Positions 1 to 9,731 of a DNA stretch of 64,000 nucleotides are shown piece by piece. The notes beneath the pieces are model-generated. The model was not told the DNA's origin. It was given only the letters and a program-made list of their open reading frames with translations, and searched no databases. The position numbers were made by a program, and so were the translations under genes. Each line of letters begins with the position of its first letter. Position 1 is the stretch's first letter. Source of the DNA: Micromonospora antibiotica. GTDB lineage: Bacteria; Actinomycetota; Actinomycetes; Mycobacteriales; Micromonosporaceae. The stretch spans positions 62,001 to 126,000 of the forward strand of contig NZ_JAGFWR010000011.1 in the NCBI RefSeq assembly GCF_017599305.1, written 5' to 3'.

Positions 1-3000
1 CCGCAGCCGCTCCACCCCCATATAGTCCAGCGGCAGGTGCGCGTCGACCGGAAGATCGATGCGGACGTCGGCCGCCAGCTCGTCGGACTCGGTGCTCTCC
101 CCCTTGAACGCCGACACCGCCTCGCCGACCATCCGGACGTACAGGTCGAACCCGACGCCCTCGATGTGCCCGGACTGCTCGCCACCGAGCAGGTTGCCGG
201 CGCCCCGGATCTCCAGGTCCTTCATCGCCACGTACATGCCCGCGCCCAGCTCGGTGTGCTGGGCGATGGTGGCCAGCCGCTCGTGCGCGTGCTCGGTGAG
301 CGGCTTCTCCGGCGGATAGAGGAAGTACGCGTACGCCCGCTCCCGGCCCCGGCCCACCCGGCCCCGGATCTGGTGCAGCTGGGCCAGGCCGAGCAGGTCG
401 GCCCGCTCCACGATCAGGGTGTTGGCGTTGGGGATGTCGATGCCGGACTCCACGATGGTGGTGCAGACCAGGACGTCGAACTCCTTCTCCCAGAAGCCGA
501 CCATCACCTTCTCCAGCGCCTCCTCGCCCATCTGCCCGTGGGCCACCGCCACCCGCGCCTCGGGCACCAGCTCGCGCAGCCTGCGCGCCGTCCGGTCGAT
601 CGACTCCACCCGGTTGTGCAGGTAGAAGACCTGCCCGTCGCGGAGCAACTCGCGGTGGATGGACGCGGCCACCTGCCGGTCGTCGTACGACCCGACGAAG
701 GTCAGCACCGGGTGCCGCTCCTCCGGCGGGGTGGCGATGGTCGACATCTCCCGGATGCCGGTGATCGCCATCTCCAGCGTCCGCGGGATCGGGGTGGCCG
801 ACATGCTCAGCACGTCGACCGAGGCGCGCAGCGTCTTGAGGTGCTCCTTGTGCTCGACGCCGAAGCGCTGCTCCTCGTCGATGACCACCATGCCGAGAGA
901 CTTGAACCGGGTGGCCGTCTGGAGCAGCCGGTGGGTGCCGATGACGATGTCGACGGTGCCGTCGGCGACCATCTCCAACGTCCGTTCGCTCTCCTTGGCG
1001 GTCTGGAAGCGGGACAGCTGCCGGATGGTCACCGGGAACTGGTTCATCCGTTCGGCGAACGTGTTGTAGTGCTGCTGCACCAGCAGCGTCGTCGGCACCA
1101 GCACCGCCACCTGCTTACCGTCCTGCACCGCCTTGAACGCCGCCCGGACGGCGATCTCGGTCTTGCCGTACCCGACGTCACCGCAGATCAGCCGGTCCAT
1201 CGGGACGGTCTGCTCCATGTCCCGCTTGACCTCCTCGATGGCGGCCAACTGGTCGGGCGTCTCCTGCCACGGGAAGGCGTCCTCCAGCTCCCGCTGCCAC
1301 GGGGAGTCCGGGGCGAACGCGTGCCCCTTGGACGCCTTGCGGGCGGCGTAGAGCTGGATCAGCTGGGCGGCGATCTCCCGGACCGCCTTGCGGGCGCGGG
1401 CCTTGGACTTCTGCCAGTCCGAGCCGCCCATCTTGTGCAGGGTGGGCTGCTCGCCGCCGACGTAGCGGGAGAGCTGGTCGAGCTGGTCGGTGGGGACGAA
1501 GAGCCGGTCGCCGGGCTGGCCGCGCTTGCTGGCCGCGTACTCGATGACCAGGTATTCGCGGGACGCGCCGTTGACGGTGCGCTGCACCAGCTCGACGTAC
1601 CGGCCGATGCCGTGCTGCTCGTGCACGACGAAGTCGCCGGCCTTCAGCTCCAGCGGGTCGATGGTGTTGCGCCGCCGGCTCGGCATCTTGCGCATGTCCC
1701 GGGTGGAGGTGCCCCGGCCACCGGTGACGTCGTTGCCGGTGAGCAGCACGAACCTCGACGCCTCGTCGACGAAGCCGGCGGTCAGGCAGCCGCAGGTGAC
1801 CAGCACCTCGCCGGGGGCGGGCGCGGCCGGCACCTGCTCGGTGAGCCGGGCGCCCAGGCCCGCGTCGCGGAGCACCTCGACGGCCCGCTGGGCGGGACCG
1901 TGCCCCTCGAAGACCAACGCGACCGCCCAGCCCTCGCCGGTCCAGCGCTTGATGTCGTCGACCACCCGGCCGGTCTCACCGTGGTAGAGCGGGGCCGGCT
2001 GGGCGGCCAGGGTCACCGCGATCGCGTCGTCGGGGGTCACGTCTGCCCCGCCCGGCGCATCCTCCCAGGGCTGCCGGGTGGGGGTGACGGCGTCCGCCTC
2101 GACCAGCCCGAACGGGGCGAGGGTCCACCAGGGCTGGCGCAGGGCGCGGGCGGTGGCGCGTACCTCGGCCAGGGACTTGAAGGCGGCGGCGCCGAGGTCG
2201 ACCGGGGCCTGGCCACCGACGGCGGCCGCGGCCCAGCTCGCCTGGAGGAACTCCTCCGAGGTACGCACCAGGTCGTGGGCCCGGGTGCGGATCCGCTCCG
2301 GGTCGCAGAGCAGCACGTGGGTGCCGGCCGGCATGGTGTCGACCAGCAGCTCCAGGCTCTCGCTGCCGAGCAGCGCCGGCACCAGCGACTCCATCCCCTC
2401 GACGGGGATGCCCTCGGCCAGCTTGTCGAGGATCTCGGCCAGTTCCGGGTGCTCCCCGGCGAGCGCGGCGGCCCGCCGGCGCACCGCCGGGGTCAGCAGC
2501 AGTTCCCGGCACGGCGGGGCCCACAGCTGCGGTACGCCTTCGATGGTGCGCTGGTCGGCGACGGCGAAGGTGCGGATCTCCTCCACCTCGTCACCCCAGA
2601 ACTCCACCCGGGACGGGTGCTCGTCGGTGGGTGGGAAGACGTCCAGGATGCCGCCGCGCACGGCGAACTCGCCGCGTTTGGTGACCAGGTCGACCCGGGC
2701 GTACGCCAGGTCGGTGAGCCGGCGGGCGACCTGCTCCAGGTCGGCCTCCTCCCCGGCGGCGAGCTGCACCGGGTCCAGGTCGCCGAGGCCCTTGAGCTGT
2801 GGTTGCAGCAGCGAGCGCACCGGGGCCACCACCACCCGCAGCGGGCCGGTCACCCCCTGCGCGTCGGCGGTGTCGGGGTGGGCGAGGCGGCGCAGCACGG
2901 CCAACCGCCGGCCGACGGTGTCGGAACGGGGCGAGAGCCGCTCGTGCGGCAGCGTCTCCCAGGACGGGAAGACCGCCACCTGCCCGGCCGGGAGCAGGCT

Positions 3001-3237
3001 GCCCAGCGCGGCGGCCAGGTCGTCGGCCTCCCGGCTGGTGGCGGTCACCGCGAGCACCGGCCGGCCGGCCCCGCCGACCGGCTCGTCGGCGGCGACGGCG
3101 GCGACGGCGAACGGACGCAGCGCGGCCGGGGCGGTCAGGTCCAGCCCGTCGACCTGGGCGGCACCGGAGCGCGCCAGGTCACGAGCACGGGCCAGCCCCG
3201 GGTCGGCCAGGGCGGCGGAGAAGAGTCCGGTGAGCAT
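1..3237 (-). CDS. mfd: Transcription-repair coupling factor Mfd (3' end outside window)
   Basis: Superfamily 2 translocase that removes stalled RNA polymerase from damaged DNA and recruits UvrA. The start is the ATG at 3237; 1079 codons are visible and the reading runs off the window, so the C-terminal end of a roughly 1.2-kb-residue protein is missing. The N-terminal third is the UvrB-like domain. An RNA-polymerase-interacting CarD-like segment follows (reading GDFVVHEQHGIGRYV), then the helicase core: CGDVGYGKTE (Walker A), VIDEEQRF (DEEQ Walker B), SMSATPIPRTL (motif III) and IRGRVGRGRERAY (motif VI). No frame disruption is seen. It appears to be monocistronic; the divergent neighbour is an AraC-type gene. 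Identification is secure. Confidence 0.97.
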   Translation of the reverse strand, partial: MLTGLFSAALADPGLARARDLARSGAAQVDGLDLTAPAALRPFAVAAVAADEPVGGAGRPVLAVTATSREADDLAAALGSLLPAGQVAVFPSWETLPHERLSPRSDTVGRRLAVLRRLAHPDTADAQGVTGPLRVVVAPVRSLLQPQLKGLGDLDPVQLAAGEEADLEQVARRLTDLAYARVDLVTKRGEFAVRGGILDVFPPTDEHPSRVEFWGDEVEEIRTFAVADQRTIEGVPQLWAPPCRELLLTPAVRRRAAALAGEHPELAEILDKLAEGIPVEGMESLVPALLGSESLELLVDTMPAGTHVLLCDPERIRTRAHDLVRTSEEFLQASWAAAAVGGQAPVDLGAAAFKSLAEVRATARALRQPWWTLAPFGLVEADAVTPTRQPWEDAPGGADVTPDDAIAVTLAAQPAPLYHGETGRVVDDIKRWTGEGWAVALVFEGHGPAQRAVEVLRDAGLGARLTEQVPAAPAPGEVLVTCGCLTAGFVDEASRFVLLTGNDVTGGRGTSTRDMRKMPSRRRNTIDPLELKAGDFVVHEQHGIGRYVELVQRTVNGASREYLVIEYAASKRGQPGDRLFVPTDQLDQLSRYVGGEQPTLHKMGGSDWQKSKARARKAVREIAAQLIQLYAARKASKGHAFAPDSPWQRELEDAFPWQETPDQLAAIEEVKRDMEQTVPMDRLICGDVGYGKTEIAVRAAFKAVQDGKQVAVLVPTTLLVQQHYNTFAERMNQFPVTIRQLSRFQTAKESERTLEMVADGTVDIVIGTHRLLQTATRFKSLGMVVIDEEQRFGVEHKEHLKTLRASVDVLSMSATPIPRTLEMAITGIREMSTIATPPEERHPVLTFVGSYDDRQVAASIHRELLRDGQVFYLHNRVESIDRTARRLRELVPEARVAVAHGQMGEEALEKVMVGFWEKEFDVLVCTTIVESGIDIPNANTLIVERADLLGLAQLHQIRGRVGRGRERAYAYFLYPPEKPLTEHAHERLATIAQHTELGAGMYVAMKDLEIRGAGNLLGGEQSGHIEGVGFDLYVRMVGEAVSAFKGESTESDELAADVRIDLPVDAHLPLDYMGVERLR

Positions 3238-3387
3238 CAGTGATCACTTCCAGGAAAGCCGCCGGTCGGCCCGGGGCGCGCGAAGATGCCCCCACGCCCG
3301 GCCGGGCCGGGGGGTGCACGGCCGCCAGCCTATCTCGCGAGGGAGACAATCGAGCCCGCAGCGGCGGTGCCGGAACGGGGAGGACCA

Positions 3388-4284
3388 ATGCCACAGCAGT
3401 GGGGCGCGGACCCACGCCAACAGACCACCCAGGGACGGTGGCGGGGTCTGGGCCTGCCCGACGGGATGACCTTCTACGAGGTGCGCTGCCTGATCGACGA
3501 GCCGGGCTGGGTGGGTCCGGTGCCCAACCTCGGCTACCGGGTCTACCTGGGGCGCTCCGGCGGTTACCTGCGCCGGCTCAACGGTGAGGTCGCGTTCGCC
3601 GATGCGACGTCGGTGCTGCTGACCCGACCCGGCGACGAGATGAGCGTGGCCCATCCGCTCGGCTGCGGCGACGTCTACTCGTGCCTGGAGATCCGCCCCG
3701 AGGTCCTTGAGGAACGCCCGGACGCCCGCGACTGGTTCACCCGGCGCAGCTGGGACGGTCAGCTCGACGCCGCGTTGGACCTGGAGCACCGGATGCTGGT
3801 GGCCCGCAGCCGGCGGGGTCTGGACGGCTTCGAGCTGACCGAGCACACCCACCAGTTCCTGGCCACCCTGCTCAGTGGCAGCCCGCTGGGCCGGGGTGCC
3901 CCGGGCGCGGACCTGGACCGTGCGGTGGGGCGGCGACCGGCCACCCTGGCCGCCCATCGACGCCTCGCCGACCAGGCCCGCCAGGTGCTCGCCGCGTCGG
4001 GTTTCACCCTGGGGCTCACCGAGGTCGCCCGCCTGGTCGGCTGCTCACCGCACCACCTGAGCCGGGTGTTCCAGCGGGTCACCGGGCGCAGCCTCACCGC
4101 CTACCGCAACGAGCTGCGGGTCCGGGCGGTGCTGGACCTGTTGGGCCGCTCCGATCCGCCGCGGCTGGTGACGATCGCCGCCGAGTACGGCTTCGCCGAC
4201 CAGGCGCACCTGAGCCGGGTGGTCCGGGAGCGGGTCGGCCATCCGCCCGCCCGCCTGCGTCGACTGCTCGCACCCGCCGACTGA
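3388..4284 (+). CDS. AraC-family transcriptional regulator
   Basis: Predicted 298-residue one-component regulator. The N-terminal ~190 residues look like a cupin-type sensor domain with no recognisable ligand motif. The C-terminal ~95 residues hold the double helix-turn-helix: LTEVARLVGCSPHHLSRVF from about residue 209, then a second helix pair around DQAHLSRVVRERVGHPPA. The ATG at 3388 was chosen over the upstream in-frame ATG at 3286 because GGGGAGGA lies five bases before it. It is divergent from mfd with about 150 bp between. The downstream gene is convergent, so no regulated neighbour is obvious. The family is clear; the effector and targets are unknown. Confidence 0.9.
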   Translation: MPQQWGADPRQQTTQGRWRGLGLPDGMTFYEVRCLIDEPGWVGPVPNLGYRVYLGRSGGYLRRLNGEVAFADATSVLLTRPGDEMSVAHPLGCGDVYSCLEIRPEVLEERPDARDWFTRRSWDGQLDAALDLEHRMLVARSRRGLDGFELTEHTHQFLATLLSGSPLGRGAPGADLDRAVGRRPATLAAHRRLADQARQVLAASGFTLGLTEVARLVGCSPHHLSRVFQRVTGRSLTAYRNELRVRAVLDLLGRSDPPRLVTIAAEYGFADQAHLSRVVRERVGHPPARLRRLLAPAD

Positions 4285-4536
4285 CCGACCCGCTGCCCGG
4301 CACCCGAGCCTCGGGGCGCTGGACGCTGGGCGCGAGTCGGGGGCGCGGGGCGCGGCGGGGCCGCCGGTCGAACCGAACCGCGCACGAATCTTCAAGATTT
4401 CGACCCCCGTGCCGACCGAGGATGGAACAGCCAGCCCGGTCGGTCGACGTTGCGACGGCCGAGGGAGACGCGGACCTGTTCGGGGAGGCCCGCGTACCCC
4501 CCAGTCGGGCTGACCGGGGATGCCGTCCGGCACCCG
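4285..4536. other. Non-coding gap, no gene seen
   Basis: Between the convergent AraC and S66 peptidase genes. Open frames here lack a ribosome site and plausible codon use. Apart from a GC-rich stretch near 4310-4370 and the hairpin that follows, nothing is recognised. Confidence 0.6.
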
Positions 4537-4570
4537 GTGGAGGTGCCGTACCCCGGTGCGGCACCTCCAC
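4537..4570. terminator. Bidirectional hairpin terminator
   Basis: Perfect 12-bp stem (GTGGAGGTGCCG at 4537-4548, complement at 4559-4570) with a 10-nt loop. It lies just past the stop codon of the minus-strand S66 gene and downstream of the plus-strand AraC gene, so it could serve both. There is no U-tract, as is usual in this GC range. Confidence 0.7.
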
Positions 4571-4587
4571 GCCCGGCCGCGTCCCGT

Positions 4588-5628
4588 TCAGTAGCGCACG
4601 GCGATGCGTCGTTCGACCGCGTCGACCCGGATCTCCCCGCCGTACGGGATGATCAACTGCGGGTCGGTGTGGCCCAGGTCGACGTCGAAGACCACCACCG
4701 CGTCCGGGCGGTACGCGCTCAGCGCCCGGACGATGGCACCCCGTTGGGCGGCGGCCCACGCCAGCCGTTGCGCCACCGGCAGCGGTCGTGCGAAGTCCCA
4801 CGCCTTGGGCCGGCCGACGACGATCGCCGGGAAGGCGGCGAGCAGTCCCCGCTCCCCCATGTTCCGCAGGATCCGGAACACCTCCTGCGCGTCGGGCAGC
4901 TCGTTGGAGGTCTCGACGACCAGCACCGAGCCGGCCAACTCCGCAGCCGACGGGACCCGGTCGGCCGCCATCAGCCAGTGCAGGATCTCCAGGCAACCGC
5001 CCCAGGTCCGGCCCTCGACGACCGTCGACGGTCCCCGCCAGCGCCAGCCCTCGCCGGGCAGCATCGGTGGTTCGACCGTGAGCGTGGCCGGGTCCCGCCA
5101 GTCGCCCGGTTCGTCGCCCCACTGTGGCGCGGGGGTCAGCTCGTACCAGTCGGAGGTGAACAGGGCGGCGCGCAGCGACTCGAAGGTCAGCGGGTGCGGT
5201 GCGCCGGGCCGGCCGAGGTGCACCAGCACCGAGCCGCCGTGGTAGGCCACCATGCCCAGCCGGTAGAGGTGGTTGAGGACGTTGGTGTTGTCCGAGTAGC
5301 CGAAGTAGGGCTTCGGGTTGGCCCGCAGCACCGCGTCGTCGAGGTGCGGGGTGACGGTGATCAGGTCGTCACCGCCGACGGTGGCGAGCACGGCGGTGAC
5401 CGTCGGGTCGGCGAAGGCGGCGGTCAGGTCCCGCGCCCGGTCCCGGGGGTCGGCCCGGGTCTGCCTGGTGGTCGGGTACTCCACCGGCACCAGGCCGAAC
5501 TCCTCGCGCAGCCGGCGCAGGCCCAGCTCGTACACGTGCGGGAACAGACCCGGCAGGCCGGCGGAGGGGGAGACCACGGCGACCCGGTCGCCGGGTTTCG
5601 GTTTGGCGGGGTACGCGGGACGGCTCAC
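4588..5628 (-). CDS. S66-family peptidase, MccF-like LD-carboxypeptidase
   Basis: A 346-residue serine peptidase of family S66. The family cleaves the L,D bond of muropeptides or, in the MccF branch, the amide bond of microcin C-type aminoacyl-nucleotides. The catalytic triad is visible: Ser112 in FGYSDNT (nucleophile elbow), Glu239 in VVETSNE and His320 in DLGHTDP. There is no signal peptide, so it is probably cytoplasmic. The length and the loop between Ser and Glu fit MccF-like members better than short LdcA. No microcin synthesis genes are nearby, so a self-immunity role is not supported by context; peptidoglycan recycling or detoxification is possible. It ends beside a strong hairpin. 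Confidence 0.88.
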   Translation of the reverse strand: MSRPAYPAKPKPGDRVAVVSPSAGLPGLFPHVYELGLRRLREEFGLVPVEYPTTRQTRADPRDRARDLTAAFADPTVTAVLATVGGDDLITVTPHLDDAVLRANPKPYFGYSDNTNVLNHLYRLGMVAYHGGSVLVHLGRPGAPHPLTFESLRAALFTSDWYELTPAPQWGDEPGDWRDPATLTVEPPMLPGEGWRWRGPSTVVEGRTWGGCLEILHWLMAADRVPSAAELAGSVLVVETSNELPDAQEVFRILRNMGERGLLAAFPAIVVGRPKAWDFARPLPVAQRLAWAAAQRGAIVRALSAYRPDAVVVFDVDLGHTDPQLIIPYGGEIRVDAVERRIAVRY

Positions 5629-5711
5629 GGTCGGAACCTACCGCCCGTCACCAGCGGTTTTCGCCCGACGAAACCCCACAGGCAGGGCATTACGGGCCAT
5701 AGGCTGGGTCG

Positions 5712-6734
5712 GTGGACGAGGAGCCCCGGACCCGGGCCTGGCTGCCCCGCACGGCGGCGCTGCTGTTCGGCACGCTGGTGCTGGCCAGCGCGTTCATCGC
5801 GGCCTACGTCGGCGCGCTGCACCAGCCGCACCCCCGGGACGTGCCGGTCGGGGTGGTGACCGGCGACCAACGCGCCGAGGCGCTGCTGACCGCCGTGCGG
5901 GCCCGCACCGACACCATCGAGCCCATCGGGTACGCCGACCCGGGCGCGGCCGACGACGCCCTCACCGCCCGCCAGGTGTACGCCGTGCTCACCTCGGCCC
6001 CCGACGGCACGCTCACCCTCACCACCGCCAGCGCCTCCGCCCCGGCCGCCACCGAACTCGTCACCGGGGTCCTCATCCCGGCCGCCCAGCAGGCCCGACT
6101 GCCGCTCACCGTCACCGACCAGGTGCCGGTCTCCCCCGACGACCCGCGCGGTCTGGTGCCGTTCTACCTGACCGTCGGGCTGGTGCTCGGCGGCTACCTC
6201 GCCTCGACCGCGCTCGGCGTCTCGCTCGGCACCGCCCCACGCGGGCTGCGCCGGGCCGGACTGCGGATCGGTTCCCTGGCCGTGCAAGCGGTGCTGCTCG
6301 GGACCATCGGCGCGGTGCTGGTCGGCCCGGTCCTCGATGTCTGGGACCACGACCTGGTCACGGTCGCGGCGGTCGGCATGCTCACCGTCTTCACCGCCGC
6401 GATGGTCGCCGCCGCCGTGCAGGGCTGGCTGGGACTGCTCGGCACCGGGCTGGTGATCCTGCTGCTGGTGGTGCTCGGCAACCCCGGCTCGGGCGGCATC
6501 TACGCCCCGGAGTTCCTACCCGCCGCGCTACGCGGGATGCACCGCTGGAACGTCCCCGGCCTCGCCACCGACCTGCTCAAGTCGGCCGTCTACTTCGACT
6601 GGCGGTCGGCCCGCTGGCCCCTGGCAGGGCTACTGACCTGGGCCGTTCTGGGGCTGCTCGGCCTGCTCACCGCCGCCCGGTTCCGGGCCCCCCGGACCGC
6701 CACCCACCGGGTCGACACCCGACCGGACGGGTGA
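5712..6734 (+). CDS. ABC-2/SNG1-like (DUF3533-type) membrane protein
   Basis: A 340-residue integral membrane protein from a GTG start. One N-terminal membrane helix (about residues 14-34) is followed by an extracytoplasmic region of ~110 residues starting HQPHPRDVPVGVV. Five hydrophobic segments then run from about residue 153 to 317. This layout (TM, large outside loop, then a TM block) is that of the YhgE/Pip and DUF3533 families, which resemble ABC-2 permeases; no ATPase gene is adjacent. The start lies right after a CATAGGCT stretch that may be a -10 box, suggesting a very short leader. The transport substrate is unknown. Confidence 0.72.
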   Translation: MDEEPRTRAWLPRTAALLFGTLVLASAFIAAYVGALHQPHPRDVPVGVVTGDQRAEALLTAVRARTDTIEPIGYADPGAADDALTARQVYAVLTSAPDGTLTLTTASASAPAATELVTGVLIPAAQQARLPLTVTDQVPVSPDDPRGLVPFYLTVGLVLGGYLASTALGVSLGTAPRGLRRAGLRIGSLAVQAVLLGTIGAVLVGPVLDVWDHDLVTVAAVGMLTVFTAAMVAAAVQGWLGLLGTGLVILLLVVLGNPGSGGIYAPEFLPAALRGMHRWNVPGLATDLLKSAVYFDWRSARWPLAGLLTWAVLGLLGLLTAARFRAPRTATHRVDTRPDG

Positions 6735-6898
6735 GGCCGGACCGTCGGCGGGCGGGATCGAATCCACCGGGCGGGGGTGGGACACGGCGATCGTGGGGAA
6801 GGTGACACACCGAACCCCTTCCTCGCCGACCGGGCCGCGCAGATACCATCCAGGGAGTCGGACAGCGCTGTCCTTCGTACTCACGTAAGGAGCGCACG

Positions 6899-9685
6899 GT
6901 GACCGACCAGCATGATCACGACGGGCCCGACGCCGCCCTGCGGGCCGACATCCGCCGGCTCGGCACCCTGCTCGGCCAGACCCTGGCCCGGCAGGAGGGT
7001 CGGCCGCTGCTCGACCTGGTCGAGGAGATCCGCGCCCAGGTCCGCTCCGACGCGCCGGCCGCCGCGCAGCGCCTCGGCGGGCTGGACGTGACCACCGGCA
7101 CCAAGCTGGCCCGCGCCTTCTCCACCTACTTCCACCTGGCCAACATCACCGAGCAGGTGCACCGGGCCCGGGACCTGCGCCGCCGTCGGGCGATCCAGGG
7201 CGGCTGGCTGGACCAGGCCGCCAAGATGATCGCCGAGCGCGGGGTGCCGGCCGAGGAGATCGCCGCCGCCGCCCGCCGCCTCGCGGTACGCCCCGTCTTC
7301 ACCGCCCACCCCACCGAGGCGGCCCGCCGGTCGATCCTGTCCAAGCTGCGCGCCATCGCCGACGAACTGGACACCGAGACCGCCAACGCCATTCTCTACG
7401 GCGCGAGCGACGAGGGCCCGGCCAACCGCCGCCTCGCCGAACTGCTCGACCTGATGTGGCAGACCGACGAGCTGCGCCTCGACCGGCCCGACCCGACCGA
7501 CGAGGCCCGCAACGCCATCTACTACCTGCGCGACCTGTACGCCGAGGCCGCCCCGCAGGTGCTCGACGACCTGGCCGACACGCTGCGCACCCTCGGCGTG
7601 GAGACCTCGCCGACGTCGCGTCCGCTGACCTTCGGCACCTGGATCGGCGGCGACCGGGACGGCAACCCGTTCGTCACCCCCGTGGTCACCCGGGAGGTGC
7701 TGCGCATCCAGCACGAGCACGGCATCACCGCCACCGAGGCGGCGATGGAGCACCTGGTCAACGAGGTCTCCGTCTCCCGCCGGCTGCGCGCCGTGTCGCT
7801 GGACCTGTCGGCCAGCCTCGCCGCCGACCTGGACGCGCTGCCCGAGGTGGCCCCCCGGTTCCGCCGGGTCAACGCCGAGGAGCCCTACCGGCTCAAGGCC
7901 CGCTGCGTGAAGGCGAAGCTGGCCAACACCCGGGAGCGGCTGCGCGCCGGCACCCCGCACGTGCCGGGTCGCGACTACCAGGGCTCCGGCGAACTGATCG
8001 CCGACCTGGAGCTGCTGCGCGCCTCGCTGGCCCGCAACTCCGGGCAGCTCACCGCCGTCGGCCGGCTCGCCTCGACCATCCGTACCGTCTCCGCGTTCGG
8101 CCTGCACCTGGCCACCATGGACGTCCGGGAGCACGCCGAGAAGCACCACGAGGTGCTCACCCAGCTCTACGCGGCGGTCGGCGAGGTGTCGGACTACCCG
8201 TCGCTGACCCGGCTGGAGCGCACCAAGCTGCTCGCCGACGAGCTGACCGGCCGCCGGCCGCTGTCCGCCCTGGACACCCCGTTGACCGAGGCGGCGCGCA
8301 AGACGTTCGACGTGTTCGGGACAATCCGCGAGGCGCAGGACCGGTTCGGCGGCGAGGTCATCGAGTCGTACATCATCTCGATGACCCTCGGTGTGGACGA
8401 CGTGCTCGCGGCGGTGGTGCTGGCCCGGGAGGCCGGCCTGGTCGACGTGCACACCGGGCGGGCCCGGATCGGCTTCGTGCCGCTGCTGGAGACCCCGGCC
8501 GAGCTGAACGCCGGCGGCGAGATGCTCAACGAACTGCTCTCCCTGCCGGCCTACCGGGCGCTGGTCGCGGCCCGGGGCGACGTGCAGGAGGTGATGCTGG
8601 GCTACTCCGACTCCAACAAGGAGGCCGGCATCACCACCAGCCAGTGGTCGATCCACCGGGCCCAGCGGGCGCTGCGGGACGTGGCCGCCCAGCACGGCGT
8701 GCACCTGCGGTTGTTCCACGGCCGGGGCGGCACGGTCGGGCGCGGCGGCGGCCCCACCCACGAGGCGATCCTGGCCCAGCCGTACGGCACCCTGGACGGC
8801 GCGATCAAGGTGACCGAGCAGGGTGAGGTCATCTCCGACAAGTACACCCTGCCGGCGCTGGCCCGGGAGAACCTGGAACTGACCGTGGCCGCGGTGCTCC
8901 AGGCCACGCTGCTGCACACCGCACCCCGGCAACCCGCCGAGCAGTTGGAGACCTGGGACGCGGCGATGGACGTGGTCTCCGAGTCGGCCTTCCGGTCCTA
9001 CCGTGGCCTGGTGGAGGACCCGGACCTGCCGGCGTACTTCTGGGCGTCCACGCCGACCGAGCTGCTCGGTGCGCTCAACATCGGCTCCCGGCCGGCGAAG
9101 CGACCCAACACCGGGGCCGGTCTGGGCGGCCTGCGGGCCATCCCGTGGGTGTTCGGCTGGACGCAGACCCGGCAGATCGTGCCCGGCTGGTTCGGGGTCG
9201 GCTCCGGCCTCGCCGCCGCCCGCGCCGCCGGCCTGGAGGACGTGCTGGCCGAGATGAACCGCAACTGGCACTTCTTCCGCACGTTCCTGTCCAACGTGGA
9301 GATGATGCTGACCAAGACCGACCTCAGCATCGCCCGCCGGTACGTCGAGACGCTGGTCCCGGAGCAGCTGCACCCGATCTTCGACAAGATCGAGCAGGAG
9401 TACGAGCTGACCAAGCAGGAGGTGCTGGCGGTCACCTCGTCGCCGGCCCTGCTGGAGAACTCGCCGGTGCTCCAACGCACCCTCGCGGTGCGCGACACCT
9501 ACCTGGAGCCGCTGCACCACCTCCAGGTGGCGTTGCTGCGGCAGTACCGGGACTCCGGCGCCGCCGGCCGGGCGGTGGCCACCGCGCCGGGCGGCCGACG
9601 CGCCCCCAGCGACGGTACGGCCCTGGAGCGTGCCCTGCTCACCACGGTCAACGGCATCGCGGCCGGGATGCGCAACACCGGCTGA
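6899..9685 (+). CDS. ppc: Phosphoenolpyruvate carboxylase
   Basis: Anaplerotic enzyme converting PEP and bicarbonate to oxaloacetate; 928 residues, the normal bacterial length. Catalytic His137 sits in VFTAHPTEAARRS. GYSDSNKEAG is at 568-577 and FHGRGGTVGRGGG follows from 606, the mobile loop with the essential arginines. QGEVISDKY and the C-terminal NTG, which closes the active site, are present. The GTG start at 6899 is preceded by AAGGAG at 6887-6892. It is probably monocistronic and ends at a strong hairpin. PEPCK (36.6-38.5 kb) catalyses the reverse flux, so both arms of the PEP-oxaloacetate node are in this window. Confidence 0.98.
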   Translation: MTDQHDHDGPDAALRADIRRLGTLLGQTLARQEGRPLLDLVEEIRAQVRSDAPAAAQRLGGLDVTTGTKLARAFSTYFHLANITEQVHRARDLRRRRAIQGGWLDQAAKMIAERGVPAEEIAAAARRLAVRPVFTAHPTEAARRSILSKLRAIADELDTETANAILYGASDEGPANRRLAELLDLMWQTDELRLDRPDPTDEARNAIYYLRDLYAEAAPQVLDDLADTLRTLGVETSPTSRPLTFGTWIGGDRDGNPFVTPVVTREVLRIQHEHGITATEAAMEHLVNEVSVSRRLRAVSLDLSASLAADLDALPEVAPRFRRVNAEEPYRLKARCVKAKLANTRERLRAGTPHVPGRDYQGSGELIADLELLRASLARNSGQLTAVGRLASTIRTVSAFGLHLATMDVREHAEKHHEVLTQLYAAVGEVSDYPSLTRLERTKLLADELTGRRPLSALDTPLTEAARKTFDVFGTIREAQDRFGGEVIESYIISMTLGVDDVLAAVVLAREAGLVDVHTGRARIGFVPLLETPAELNAGGEMLNELLSLPAYRALVAARGDVQEVMLGYSDSNKEAGITTSQWSIHRAQRALRDVAAQHGVHLRLFHGRGGTVGRGGGPTHEAILAQPYGTLDGAIKVTEQGEVISDKYTLPALARENLELTVAAVLQATLLHTAPRQPAEQLETWDAAMDVVSESAFRSYRGLVEDPDLPAYFWASTPTELLGALNIGSRPAKRPNTGAGLGGLRAIPWVFGWTQTRQIVPGWFGVGSGLAAARAAGLEDVLAEMNRNWHFFRTFLSNVEMMLTKTDLSIARRYVETLVPEQLHPIFDKIEQEYELTKQEVLAVTSSPALLENSPVLQRTLAVRDTYLEPLHHLQVALLRQYRDSGAAGRAVATAPGGRRAPSDGTALERALLTTVNGIAAGMRNTG

Positions 9686-9731
9686 CGCGCCGGGCCCCTG
9701 CCGACGCCACGGCTACCGCAGGGGCCCGCTC

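Noticed and set aside
37..3243. 1068-codon open frame on the plus strand opposite mfd
   Set aside because: Antisense artefact of GC-rich codon bias: low-complexity Gly/Arg/Leu text with no family motif, while the minus strand reads a complete Mfd.
6881..9520. 879-codon minus-strand frame opposite ppc
   Set aside because: Shadow of the PEPC gene; no motif, and ppc is unequivocal on the plus strand.
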